This document shows, one piece after another, positions 51,466-60,588 of a stretch of 64,000 bases of DNA. The translations under genes were made by a program, and so were the position numbers. Every line of letters begins with the position of its first letter. Positions within the stretch are counted from its first letter, which is position 1. The stretch comes from Bacteroidota bacterium (GTDB lineage: Bacteria > Bacteroidota > Bacteroidia > JABEUT01): contig JABDHI010000005.1 in assembly GCA_013285655.1 (NCBI GenBank), positions 1 to 64,000 of the forward strand, written 5' to 3'. The notes beneath the pieces were generated by a model. It had not been told where the DNA came from. It searched no databases and worked only from the letters and a program-made list of their open reading frames with translations.

Positions 51466-53307
51466 TTATTTTTTTAATACTTTGTATTTCATAATTCCGA
51501 ATATCGAACGATTTTCATATGTATCCATATACCATTTAACAGAGTCTTCAAACTCGCGGTTTAATTCTTTCATTTTCAATAGTGCTTGTTCATTATTTAA
51601 AACATTCTCCGTTAGCTTACGTATTTCACGTTCATAATTGTTTTTATTTTCAACCAATTTATCTTCCAAATTACTACACTCTTTTGATATTTTACTTATC
51701 ACTTCATTTTTCAAAGAAATTTCAGATAATAACAACTCCTTAACCTTTGTTGATTGATCATTTAAGCTACTCATTACCCTGACTGCCTCAGAATGTGACT
51801 CCTTTTCAAAAGTGAGAGCATTCTCAATATCAAGTTTTTGCCCTCTTAATTGCTCAATCAATGATTGATTATCAAGAATATGTTTCTCTTTTTTAGAAAT
51901 ACTTTCCTCTAATGCTCTTGCTTCTATTGAGATTTTTAGCAATGATTGCTCTAACTTATCTTTTTCACTATTTAACTTACCTATTATTTCCTTATTAAAA
52001 CTAAGCTCGGTAAGCAATGCTGTATTATCTTGAATCAATTGCTTAATATGTGAACCAGATTCCATAGCAGCCTTCAAATTATTTTCCTTCTCACTGATGA
52101 GCATTCTATCCAAATGTTCAATTTTTAACCTCAATTGTAATGTTTCTGATTCGTATTTTAAAATACTTATATCCCGATCTGATAGATTCTTACCAAGAAC
52201 TTTAACCTCAGCAGATATCTTAGCAAATTCCTTTTCTATTGCTTCCTTGTCAATCGTGGCTTGGGCAATAAGATTATCCTTTTGGTTCAATTCCTTTTCC
52301 AAATGAATTTTGTTGCTACTTAATTCCTGAATTACTTGACCTTTAGTTTCCAAGCCATTTAGCAAGGCATTATTCTCGTTCTTTACATGGCCCAGTATCT
52401 CATTTAATGACGAAAGTTGCTCTTTCAAATTGTTTCTTTCACCAATAACACTATCCCGCTCATTTATAACATTATCTCTCTGTTTCTCAATTTCAGTCTT
52501 TTCAATATACTGTGCCGCTATAAATTGGTTCTTCTCATTTTCAATTTGCATCTTCTCATTTTGCAGGGCAACTATTAATTGATTTTTCTCGTTCTCAATT
52601 TGGTCATTTTGATTCTGAAGCCTATTTATTTCTTCTCTTAATGAATTGATTAAATTTTCATTATTTACAACTATACTGTTTTGTTTGTTACTCTCTTGTG
52701 TATTACCCTCATACTGTTTTTTATATTTAAATCGAACAAAATCCTTTTTATACAATTTATATATCCGGTCTTTTTGTTGTTCATTTAATACAAATCCTTC
52801 CTTTATACTATTATTAACCTTAGGAAGGGCGTTCTCGATATGATACAATTTCCTTAATTTATCAAAACCCTTGTTAATATTTTCAAACCGCAAAACATGA
52901 TCATACTTAATACCTTCAAAATAAAAGTGCATTGGGTAAAAATGATCAAAATATATATCTTCTTTATATTTATTATTATTCACAACTTCTTCTCTTAAGG
53001 CCAAAAAATCATCGAAACTGCCTGTTATAAGACTTGAAGCATGAGCATCATTTTTCATCCAAAAATAATCACTAACTACTCTATCGTATGGGTTGCGAAT
53101 TATAGTAAATTTTTTATATTCTGCCCAGGTTTTATTGCTTATATATTTCCCTTTCAATTGTTTTGGAAGCGCATGTTGAAGTATTGGGCTTGAAAATGTT
53201 ATTAGATTATCCGAAGTTTCAGCTAAATCTAATGCGCGCCATACTGATATACCTGCACATTTGGGTATATGTATAAATATCAATTTATATTTATCACTAA
53301 TAGGCAT
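51466..53307 (-). CDS. Sulfotransferase-family protein with long coiled-coil tail
   Basis: The first 200 residues form a sulfotransferase domain. KLIFIHIPKCAGISVWRALDLAE (residues about 9-31) is the 5'-phosphosulfate loop, and FTIIRNPYDRVVSDYFW (about 67-83) is the 3'-phosphate-binding strand and helix, both of which bind PAPS. Residues about 215-590 are a long Glu/Lys/Asn-rich coiled coil (RLQNQNDQIENEKNQL). The last 28 residues (SVKWYMDTYENRSIFGIMKYKVLKK) contain a W-Y-x3-Y-E motif shared with two other proteins here. It probably sulfates sugars in the exported polymer, with the coiled coil tethering it to other assembly proteins. Confidence 0.85.
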   Translation of the reverse strand: MPISDKYKLIFIHIPKCAGISVWRALDLAETSDNLITFSSPILQHALPKQLKGKYISNKTWAEYKKFTIIRNPYDRVVSDYFWMKNDAHASSLITGSFDDFLALREEVVNNNKYKEDIYFDHFYPMHFYFEGIKYDHVLRFENINKGFDKLRKLYHIENALPKVNNSIKEGFVLNEQQKDRIYKLYKKDFVRFKYKKQYEGNTQESNKQNSIVVNNENLINSLREEINRLQNQNDQIENEKNQLIVALQNEKMQIENEKNQFIAAQYIEKTEIEKQRDNVINERDSVIGERNNLKEQLSSLNEILGHVKNENNALLNGLETKGQVIQELSSNKIHLEKELNQKDNLIAQATIDKEAIEKEFAKISAEVKVLGKNLSDRDISILKYESETLQLRLKIEHLDRMLISEKENNLKAAMESGSHIKQLIQDNTALLTELSFNKEIIGKLNSEKDKLEQSLLKISIEARALEESISKKEKHILDNQSLIEQLRGQKLDIENALTFEKESHSEAVRVMSSLNDQSTKVKELLLSEISLKNEVISKISKECSNLEDKLVENKNNYEREIRKLTENVLNNEQALLKMKELNREFEDSVKWYMDTYENRSIFGIMKYKVLKK

Positions 53308-53616
53308 CGTAGGGTACTTTGCTTTTCAACCGTAAATTAAAATTATAGCAGTACTTTCCTTTTTTTAATACTATCTAACAAATTACGTTGTATTTTTAAG
53401 GCAATTCAATTATGCCAATATTCTTGGCAAGAATCATACTTAAAACAACTTAATCCGTCAAAAATAGGCATAATCTTCCATACTACTAAGGTCATTTCAT
53501 CAATTTTGAAGCTTGTGCCATGTCCTTTTTCAATTTATTTGATTAAAAATAATAAATTTACTTTGGTTTTTAATTTTATCGGGCAATAAATGCTTAAAGC
53601 ATTATCTCCATTATAA
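53308..53616. other. Divergent intergenic region between sulfotransferase and GT genes
   Basis: This 309-base AT-rich region has no ORF. On the plus strand TTTA (53534-53537) and TTACTTTG (53558-53565) with a 20-base spacer give a near-consensus promoter for the 53617 operon. On the minus strand GTAATTTG near 53390 is an imperfect -7 candidate for the sulfotransferase operon. Confidence 0.45.
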
Positions 53617-55857
53617 ATGCAGAATACAGAAAACAATATAGGGAAGGACGAAATTTCAACTCTAAAAAATGAACTACAATGGTATAGGGCTACTTATGAA
53701 ACTCGTTCGCTGCTGGGTATCATAAAAGACAGACTCATTAGGGTTTTCAAGAAAAAAGCACCAGAAAAACCGATTCGAACCGATTCAAATAAAGGTATCC
53801 AATCATTTGAACGCCATAAATCAGATTACATATTTTTTTATCCAAAAAACAAGAAAGAAAAACTAATTGAGTTTCATAAAATCAAGCCATTTTTTTATAA
53901 AGGGAACGAAGAAATATGGAGTTCTTATACTAAAAAAGAGGTTGATATTGTTATCCCAATTTATAATGGGTTACACTTTTTAAAAATTCTTCTTCCTCAA
54001 ATATTTGAAAGAAGTGACATACCCTTCAGGCTCCTATTGATTAATGATTGCAGCCCGGATAAAGAAATCATTCCTTTTCTTGAATCCTTTAACAGTAAAA
54101 AAAATGTAATTATTATAAACAATGCAACTAATTTAGGATTTACCGGATCAGTAAATAAAGCCTTAAAAGAAACAAAAAATGACGTTGTTCTATTAAATAC
54201 TGATACCGAAGTACCCATTAACTGGCTATCACGGCTTTTTAATCCCATATTTACCGACCCTAAAGTTGCTACAGTTACTCCTTTCTCAAATTGTGCAACT
54301 ATAGCTAGCTTTCCCAATTATGACGACAATCCAATTTTCGAAAACCTTAATGTTCAGCAGCTGGATGATCTTTTTAAATCGTTTGTAAAGCCAGGAAGTA
54401 TTGAAATGCCAACAGGAGTTGGATTTTGTATGGCCATCAGTAAATCTGCCCTTGAATCTGTTGGCTTGCTGGATGAAGAAAACTTTCCTAAAGGCTATGG
54501 AGAAGAAGTTGATTGGTGTATGCGTGCAAAAAATAAAGGCTTAAAAAATGTATTCGTGCCCAACCTTTTTGTTTACCATAAACACGGAGGAAGTTTTGAT
54601 TCGGCAACTAAAAAAAGTTTATCTGCGTCTCATCAAAAAACCTTAGATAGTCTTTACCCTCAATTCCCAACTGAAGTAGCTGATTTTGTAGAACTATCTA
54701 TTCAAAACCATGTCAGGAATTTTTTGCTATTGCTAACCTGTTCTAAATTAGCAACACAAACGATTGTGTATTTTGACCACGAACTTGGTGGTGGGGCAAA
54801 TTTATATACAGATAATTTCATTTCAGATAATAAAGCAGATAAGCTTATAATATGCGTTTCTTTCATTCACCCGCACTCTAATACGAAGAAACAATACGCA
54901 ATTAGGTATTATTATAAGGAACATCATAACGCTATTCATATTAATAGCCTAAATGAGTTGGAAGATTTTTTTGAGTATTTACAAATTCACGAAGTAATTA
55001 TCGGAAGTCTTATAACACATGAGAACCTAAAAGATATTATCAATTCGATTAAGAAAATTATTGCATTCCAAAAATGCAAATCAAAATATTTGGTTCATGA
55101 TTACCATTCTATTTGCGCCAATTTCAATTTAATGTACCAAGGCGAAAAATTCTGCAATATTCCTGATTTTAAAACCTGCAGTACTTGTAAAATAAGAGAG
55201 GTAGTAGAACCAGTATTGATAAACAAGGATTTTGTAAGTGTACAAAACCATCGCGAAGTTTTGGGCGTATTTTTAGACAATGATATAGATAAGATAGTAT
55301 GCTTCTCTCCCAGCAGTAAAACATTGCTAATTAAAGCCTATCCCTTTTTAGATGATTTAAAAATTCAAATTGTACCACATAAGGTTAAAGAATACAGGCC
55401 AATTAATATTGGAGTAATAGGTAGTATTCATTCCAAAGCCAAGGGAGGCGAAATAGTTCACCACATCGCAAAAATTCTTGAAAAAGAAAGAAACCCACAT
55501 AATATTAGAATAATTGTTTTCGGTGAAGTTGGCGCCCAGTTCGATCATCATATGATTCAAAAAAGCGGAACTTATGATAGGCATTATTTGTATGATCTTA
55601 TTTTGAAAAATTACATAGATGTAATTCTCATTCCATCTATATGTTCTGAAACCTTTTCATATACCACAACTGAAGCTATAATGACGGGGCTCCCCTTATT
55701 CTGTTTCAACCTTGGTGGTCAAGCTGATCAGGTTAAAAACTATGCGAATGGCCATATAATTGAGGAATTAACACCTGAAGCAACTCTTAAAATTATAACT
55801 AATTATATTAACAATACCAGAAAGCAACCGAATAAAGCCTTAGCTGTAATTGAATAA
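53617..55857 (+). CDS. Bifunctional glycosyltransferase (GT2 then GT4-like)
   Basis: A 746-aa protein. The N-terminus (LKNELQWYRATYETRSLLGII, about 15-35) carries the shared WY motif. A GT2 domain follows (VDIVIPIYNGLHFLKIL at about 108, LLINDCSPD, and LLNTDTEVP with metal-binding D-x-D near 195), closed by GYGEEVDWCMRAK. From about 385 the protein is GT-B-like (VYFDHELGGGANLYTD). It has a Cys cluster (KFCNIPDF-KTCSTCK, about 515-525) seen in similar proteins and a C-terminal SETFSYTTTEAIMTGLPLF (about 684), the GT4 E-x7-E-type region. It should add two sugars. It is first of a six-gene rightward operon. Confidence 0.88.
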   Translation: MQNTENNIGKDEISTLKNELQWYRATYETRSLLGIIKDRLIRVFKKKAPEKPIRTDSNKGIQSFERHKSDYIFFYPKNKKEKLIEFHKIKPFFYKGNEEIWSSYTKKEVDIVIPIYNGLHFLKILLPQIFERSDIPFRLLLINDCSPDKEIIPFLESFNSKKNVIIINNATNLGFTGSVNKALKETKNDVVLLNTDTEVPINWLSRLFNPIFTDPKVATVTPFSNCATIASFPNYDDNPIFENLNVQQLDDLFKSFVKPGSIEMPTGVGFCMAISKSALESVGLLDEENFPKGYGEEVDWCMRAKNKGLKNVFVPNLFVYHKHGGSFDSATKKSLSASHQKTLDSLYPQFPTEVADFVELSIQNHVRNFLLLLTCSKLATQTIVYFDHELGGGANLYTDNFISDNKADKLIICVSFIHPHSNTKKQYAIRYYYKEHHNAIHINSLNELEDFFEYLQIHEVIIGSLITHENLKDIINSIKKIIAFQKCKSKYLVHDYHSICANFNLMYQGEKFCNIPDFKTCSTCKIREVVEPVLINKDFVSVQNHREVLGVFLDNDIDKIVCFSPSSKTLLIKAYPFLDDLKIQIVPHKVKEYRPINIGVIGSIHSKAKGGEIVHHIAKILEKERNPHNIRIIVFGEVGAQFDHHMIQKSGTYDRHYLYDLILKNYIDVILIPSICSETFSYTTTEAIMTGLPLFCFNLGGQADQVKNYANGHIIEELTPEATLKIITNYINNTRKQPNKALAVIE

Positions 55858-55879
55858 TGTTATGTTTCGCATTTACTGA

Positions 55880-56605
55880 ATGAGCAAAGTATTAGCCCTG
55901 ACCCATATATATTATAATCATTCATACAATATACTTAAACCACTGTTGTTAAATTTATCAGAATACGACACATGCTTTCTTTTTAGTATTAGCTTAGACT
56001 GTGTTGAGAGGAAAAAAATCACTCAATATATCTATACTGATTTCCCCAATTCCTTTATTATTGAAACACCAAATATTGGCAAGGATATTGGTGGAAAATT
56101 GGCTTTGTTGAATTTGGCATTGAAACTTAATCTACAGTCAGATTATATGGTTCTGCTGCATGACAAAGTAAGCCCCCAGGAGCTAAATGGTTTGGAATGG
56201 AGAGACAAACTCCTTAAAATAATTGACAAGGAAACCATAAAAACTATACTTAACTTATTTGAAACTAATACCTCAATAGGTATAATTGCAAGTGAAGAAA
56301 GCATTTCAGACGAATATTCTGCTGAGACAGGCAACTTTTCAACTGTTAATAATAAAATGCTACAAGAATCAATCTCACTATATAATATAAAAACAGATAA
56401 TTACAAATTTGTTGCTGGCACAATGTTTTGGACCCGTAATGCCTATATGAGTGATTTTTTCAAGCTCCATCCGCCTATTGAAATGAGAAAAAGACTTGAG
56501 CATGGCAACGTGCTTGATAATTTGAATGGAACATTTACCCACACAGTAGAAAGGTTATTTGGTTTAATTGCCGGAAATTATGGCTATAAAATACAAGGAG
56601 TATAA
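55880..56605 (+). CDS. RgpF-like (rhamnan synthesis F family) glycosyltransferase
   Basis: The order of motifs fits RgpF: THIYYNHSYNILKPLLLNL at the N-terminus, ETPNIGKDIGGKLALLNLAL (about 58-77; N-x-G-x-D-I-G is the signature), YMVLLHDKVSPQ (about 91-102; L-H-x-K-x-S), LEWRDKLLKII (about 109) and FVAGTMFWTRNAYM (about 177-190). In streptococci RgpF acts in rhamnose-glucose polysaccharide synthesis; related domains are spread through Bacteroidetes glycosyltransferases. At 241 aa this is a compact form. The next gene starts three bases after the stop and resembles the WbsX domain that in other proteins sits beside RgpF. Confidence 0.85.
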   Translation: MSKVLALTHIYYNHSYNILKPLLLNLSEYDTCFLFSISLDCVERKKITQYIYTDFPNSFIIETPNIGKDIGGKLALLNLALKLNLQSDYMVLLHDKVSPQELNGLEWRDKLLKIIDKETIKTILNLFETNTSIGIIASEESISDEYSAETGNFSTVNNKMLQESISLYNIKTDNYKFVAGTMFWTRNAYMSDFFKLHPPIEMRKRLEHGNVLDNLNGTFTHTVERLFGLIAGNYGYKIQGV

Positions 56606-56608
56606 CAT

Positions 56609-57535
56609 ATGTTTTTTACAATTATCCCGATAAAACCACTCCAGATTTATTCAGAACTTGACAATAAAGATATTCTCGTAAAGTCTGCATTTGCTATTAC
56701 ATTATCGCCTACGGAAATAAGCGAACAATCAGCATTCCTCTACGCACTAAAAAACAAACATTGTTTTCACATTGATCTTTCAGATTTTAGTTCTCAAAAC
56801 CAAGAACAAGTTGAACTGTTTTTCAAAAATCTGGCTCCATTATTTTTCAATACTTGTTATATTAAATTGGTACGGGAGCCATTAATATTAATAAGTATCG
56901 ACAATGATGAAATTAAGAACCCTATTACTTTATTATTCAACAAAATAATTTCTGAACAGGGATTTAACGGCATAAGTATCCTATTTATAAAAAAATCCCT
57001 ACCCGATAATTTTTCGGAATCAAATCCAAATGCGTATTACTCTAATAATCTTTCTATAACACAAAACAGTATTGACGCCAATAAAATGAAGCATTTACTC
57101 TTATCCGGAGCTTTGATCGGGAAATACTTATTTGTAAATGACAAAATAGAAACAATTGATACAATAAGGAATTTTGTCGACGACATACTTAACTCAAACG
57201 AGGATGTTGCTCAATTGCTGCAATTGCATTATAATTTATTAAAACGCAACACTTTTTTAGAAGAGCATTTTGTATTAGATAAACAACAACTTGAAAACAC
57301 TCAAGTAGCTCTGGGCTTAACAAAAGAGTCATTTAACCATGACCTTCAGTGGTACAAAAGCGAAACCAAAAAAATAAAGGATTGGAGTACAGAAGAAATT
57401 AGGAAAGTTAAAGAAGAAATCAGAAAAATTAATGAGTGGTATTATTTACAGTACGATATCTTACCTAAGTGGTATAAAAAATTAGGCAAGCTACTATTAC
57501 GTTTCACAAAACCCTCAAAAGGTGGGGAGAAATAA
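56609..57535 (+). CDS. Short WbsX-like (GH99-like) domain protein with C-terminal WY tail
   Basis: The 308-aa protein is hard to place. Residues about 70-130 (FFKNLAPLFFNTCYIKLVREPLILI, then LLFNKIISEQGFNGISILFI) resemble the middle of WbsX/GH99-like domains, where a pattern like ..DPRYIKVDGKPLFLIYR..GFGGIYIV is typical. The typical N-terminal WbsX segment (YYLPQFHP...W..GFTEW) is missing, so this is a truncated or diverged form and catalytic residues are not evident. The C-terminus is a coiled coil ending in NEWYYLQYDILPKWYKKLGKLL, a tail common after such domains. It lies three bases after the RgpF-like gene. The role is unknown; accessory binding is one possibility. Confidence 0.7.
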   Translation: MFFTIIPIKPLQIYSELDNKDILVKSAFAITLSPTEISEQSAFLYALKNKHCFHIDLSDFSSQNQEQVELFFKNLAPLFFNTCYIKLVREPLILISIDNDEIKNPITLLFNKIISEQGFNGISILFIKKSLPDNFSESNPNAYYSNNLSITQNSIDANKMKHLLLSGALIGKYLFVNDKIETIDTIRNFVDDILNSNEDVAQLLQLHYNLLKRNTFLEEHFVLDKQQLENTQVALGLTKESFNHDLQWYKSETKKIKDWSTEEIRKVKEEIRKINEWYYLQYDILPKWYKKLGKLLLRFTKPSKGGEK

Positions 57536-57631
57536 TTTTCAATACACTTACAATGATTCAATTTTGCTAAATTGCTTGCTGTTTAGCAATTAATACAGAA
57601 TATGCCTAAACCAATTACTATTCAGTAATAT

Positions 57632-59785
57632 ATGAAGATATGGTTGCTCACCTCTGAATTTCCTCCTGATTTTGGCGGCGGTATTAGTACTTATTGCCTT
57701 GAAACGGCTCAAATGCTATCATTTTATGGACATAATGTAACGGTTATAACACAAGATTTTCAAGTAACTGATATTAAAAGTATTAACCAGGATAATTATA
57801 CTATATTCCGTTTTAATCCTTCCAAATATTATACATCATCTTTTTTAGGCTATGAAACAAACTTAAGCTATGCATTTGCTCAAGTAGTAAAAGAACTTAT
57901 TGAAAAAGAAGGGAAACCAGACTTAATAGAAAGTCAGGAATACATGGGAATAGCCTATTATTTATTGCAATATAAATGGCTTGGGTACCCTATTTTTGAG
58001 GACCTGAAAGTTCTTGTAACATTACACGCACCCTCTTTTCTTTATTTAGAATACAACAAGGTTCCAAACTATCAATTACCATATTACTGGATAGGTGAAA
58101 TGGAGCGTTTTTGTATACGTAGTGCCGATATGCTTATTTCCCCCAGCCAATATCTGGTTAATGAATTGAATGGACGTGTAAAAGTCAATGACCTTACAAT
58201 TCATATTCTGAAAAATCCTTATAAAACAGAAGAGAATTACGTTGCAAATCCAATTAAAAATAAAGAACTTGTTTTCTTTGGTAAACTTATACCACAAAAA
58301 GGATGCCTTGAATTGATAAGTTATTTCAGGCAATTATGGAAAGAAGGTTTTGATGCTTCTTTAACCATGATAGGCGGTGGAGATCACCTATACCACCCTG
58401 AAGGAATTGACATGATCGATTATATAAAGAAGATATGTGCTGAAGAAATAAAAAATGGGAAGCTCATTTTACTTGGCTCAATTAGGCCAGCACTTTTACA
58501 CCAATATGTATCAGACGCACATATTATAATTATACCAAGTATTGTAGATAATTTGCCTTACACTGTTCCTGAGGTTATGAGTCTTGGTAAAATAGTATTA
58601 GCATCAATTCAGGGAGGACAATCAGAAATTATAGAAAATGGCGTGGATGGCTTTTTATTCGATCATTCCGACCCGTCCACTTTTAAAACGCAATTAAAAC
58701 ACATACTTTCATTACCCGAGAAGACGCTGAAAGACATATCTCAAAAAGCCTTTAATAAAGTAAAAAATGATTTTGGCTATGATACTGTATACAATGAAAA
58801 ACTAACACTACTTAAAAGTCTAGTTGAAGATACAGCGGTATCTAGTCAATTCCCTTTTATACGCCCACAAGTTCAGATTAAATTACCAGATACAGTTGTT
58901 GACAAACAAGACCTTCTTTCAGTTGTTATACCTTACTTTAATATGGGTGTTTATATTGAAGAGTGCATTAAGTCAATACTCGCATCAACTTACAAAAACA
59001 TTGAAATAATTATAGTAAATGATGGTAGTGAAGGAAACGAAAACATAGAAATAATTAAAAAACTAGCTTTAACCTATAATATTCGCCTACTTAATAAGGC
59101 GAACGAAGGGCTTTCATTAACCCGGAATGCTGGCGCCAAAGTTGCAACGGGTCAATATTTAGCTTTTCTCGATCCTGACGACACTATTGAAAGTACCTAT
59201 TACGAAAAAGCAATAAGAGTCTTAAAACAACACACTAATGTTTTTTTTGTTGGTTGCTGGGCAAGGTATTTTGACGGCTCACAAGGCTATTGGCCTGCAT
59301 TTACACCTGAACCACCCTACTTACTAATACACAACATGCTGAATACAAGCGCATTAATATATAAGAGGCAATCATTTTTAGAAGCCGGCTTAAACGATTT
59401 CAACATGGTCTTTGGAATGGAGGATTACGAAAGCGTAATTAGTATGGTAGAAAAAGGATTTATGGGTGTTGTATTACCGGAACCACTATGGAACTATAGA
59501 ATCAGGAAGGACTCTATGGCCAGGGCATTCACTAAAAATAAGCAGCTTTATCTTTATAAATTAATTGCCGAAAAACATAAGGCATTTTATTCTACATTTG
59601 GGGCAGAAATTGCGAACCTACTTAACGCCAATGGGCCTGGTTATAAATATGATAACCCCACATATTTTCATCATTTCGGAGAGAATAGCTATTTTAGCAC
59701 AGGGTTAAAAAATGCAATATTTATGAAGATTAAGTCAAATAAGATTTTAAGAAAGATTGCAATAAAAGTAAAAAAATCATTCTAG
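57632..59785 (+). CDS. Bifunctional glycosyltransferase (GT4 then GT2)
   Basis: A 717-aa protein with domains in the opposite order to the 53617 protein. The GT4 domain (about 1-400) opens with KIWLLTSEFPPDFGGGISTY, the donor-loop region, and has VFFGKLIPQKGCLELI (about 213) and IIPSIVDNLPYTVPEVMSLGKIVLAS (about 302-327, with E-x7-E features). The GT2 domain (about 425-660) has LSVVIPYFNMGVYIEECI, IIIVNDGSEGNE, NAGAKVATGQYLAFLDPDDTIE (D-x-D equivalent) and FGMEDYESVISMVEKG. Two sugars are probably added. It is 96 bases after the WbsX-like gene and just two bases before wzm. Confidence 0.9.
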   Translation: MKIWLLTSEFPPDFGGGISTYCLETAQMLSFYGHNVTVITQDFQVTDIKSINQDNYTIFRFNPSKYYTSSFLGYETNLSYAFAQVVKELIEKEGKPDLIESQEYMGIAYYLLQYKWLGYPIFEDLKVLVTLHAPSFLYLEYNKVPNYQLPYYWIGEMERFCIRSADMLISPSQYLVNELNGRVKVNDLTIHILKNPYKTEENYVANPIKNKELVFFGKLIPQKGCLELISYFRQLWKEGFDASLTMIGGGDHLYHPEGIDMIDYIKKICAEEIKNGKLILLGSIRPALLHQYVSDAHIIIIPSIVDNLPYTVPEVMSLGKIVLASIQGGQSEIIENGVDGFLFDHSDPSTFKTQLKHILSLPEKTLKDISQKAFNKVKNDFGYDTVYNEKLTLLKSLVEDTAVSSQFPFIRPQVQIKLPDTVVDKQDLLSVVIPYFNMGVYIEECIKSILASTYKNIEIIIVNDGSEGNENIEIIKKLALTYNIRLLNKANEGLSLTRNAGAKVATGQYLAFLDPDDTIESTYYEKAIRVLKQHTNVFFVGCWARYFDGSQGYWPAFTPEPPYLLIHNMLNTSALIYKRQSFLEAGLNDFNMVFGMEDYESVISMVEKGFMGVVLPEPLWNYRIRKDSMARAFTKNKQLYLYKLIAEKHKAFYSTFGAEIANLLNANGPGYKYDNPTYFHHFGENSYFSTGLKNAIFMKIKSNKILRKIAIKVKKSF

Positions 59786-59787
59786 TT

Positions 59788-60585
59788 ATGGCATTGAACG
59801 TTTTAAAAGATTGGATTGGTGGCTCTAATAAGTTAGAAAGATTTTGGCTATTAGCCAAAATCGAGTTTAAATTAAGATATTATGAAAATTTACTTGGGTT
59901 AATATGGGCACTTGTAAAGCCAATTTCTGACATATTTATCTATTACGTAGCATTTGAATTAATATTAAAACAAGGTGTTCCACAATTCGTTTCTTTTCTC
60001 TTTATTGGTATTATTTTATGGAATTTCTTTATAGAAAGTTCCATGGGTACAATTCAAATATTAGCCACTAAAAAATATTTGTATGAATATACAAATATGA
60101 ATAAGATTGAAATTTATTTATCAGTTATTGGAAGTAATTTAATTGGCTTGTTTTTTAATTTAGTAATGTTCTTTATTTTTTACATCTTCTTCGAACAAGG
60201 GGTTACTTTAATTACCTGGCACATTATACTTCTCCCCATTATTTTTATAAATCTTATAATTCTCTCATTAGGCTTTTCGTTAATACTTAGCACTATTTAT
60301 ATTTATGCTAAAGACATAACCCAAATATGGGCAATTGTGATAAATCTGGCCTTTTGGATTTCTCCAATAATTTTCCCTCCCGAAACCTTTATGCGCACTA
60401 TGCCTTCGGTTAAATATTTAAATCCTTTTTCAAGCATTATTATTAACGCCCGTGACCTTATAATGTATCATACTTTACCAGAATGGAAATTATTAGCCTG
60501 GGGTTATATTTACGCAACATTTTTCCTTTTATTAGGTATATATTTATTGAATACTTTAGGTTCTAAAGCTGCTGAAAAACTTTAA
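59788..60585 (+). CDS. wzm: ABC-2 polysaccharide exporter permease (Wzm-type)
   Basis: A 265-aa ABC-2 family permease with six predicted hydrophobic segments. The cytoplasmic N-terminal helix ends KLRYYENLLGLIWALVKPISDIFIYYVAF (about 28-56), characteristic of Wzm/KpsM/TagG. A later segment (TQIWAIVINLAFWISPIIFPPETF, about 171-194) includes the conserved W-x-SPI turn. With the next gene it forms the exporter that moves undecaprenyl-linked polymer across the inner membrane. Spacing of two bases to the previous GT gene and three to wzt shows one operon. Confidence 0.92.
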   Translation: MALNVLKDWIGGSNKLERFWLLAKIEFKLRYYENLLGLIWALVKPISDIFIYYVAFELILKQGVPQFVSFLFIGIILWNFFIESSMGTIQILATKKYLYEYTNMNKIEIYLSVIGSNLIGLFFNLVMFFIFYIFFEQGVTLITWHIILLPIIFINLIILSLGFSLILSTIYIYAKDITQIWAIVINLAFWISPIIFPPETFMRTMPSVKYLNPFSSIIINARDLIMYHTLPEWKLLAWGYIYATFFLLLGIYLLNTLGSKAAEKL

Positions 60586-60588
60586 TAT

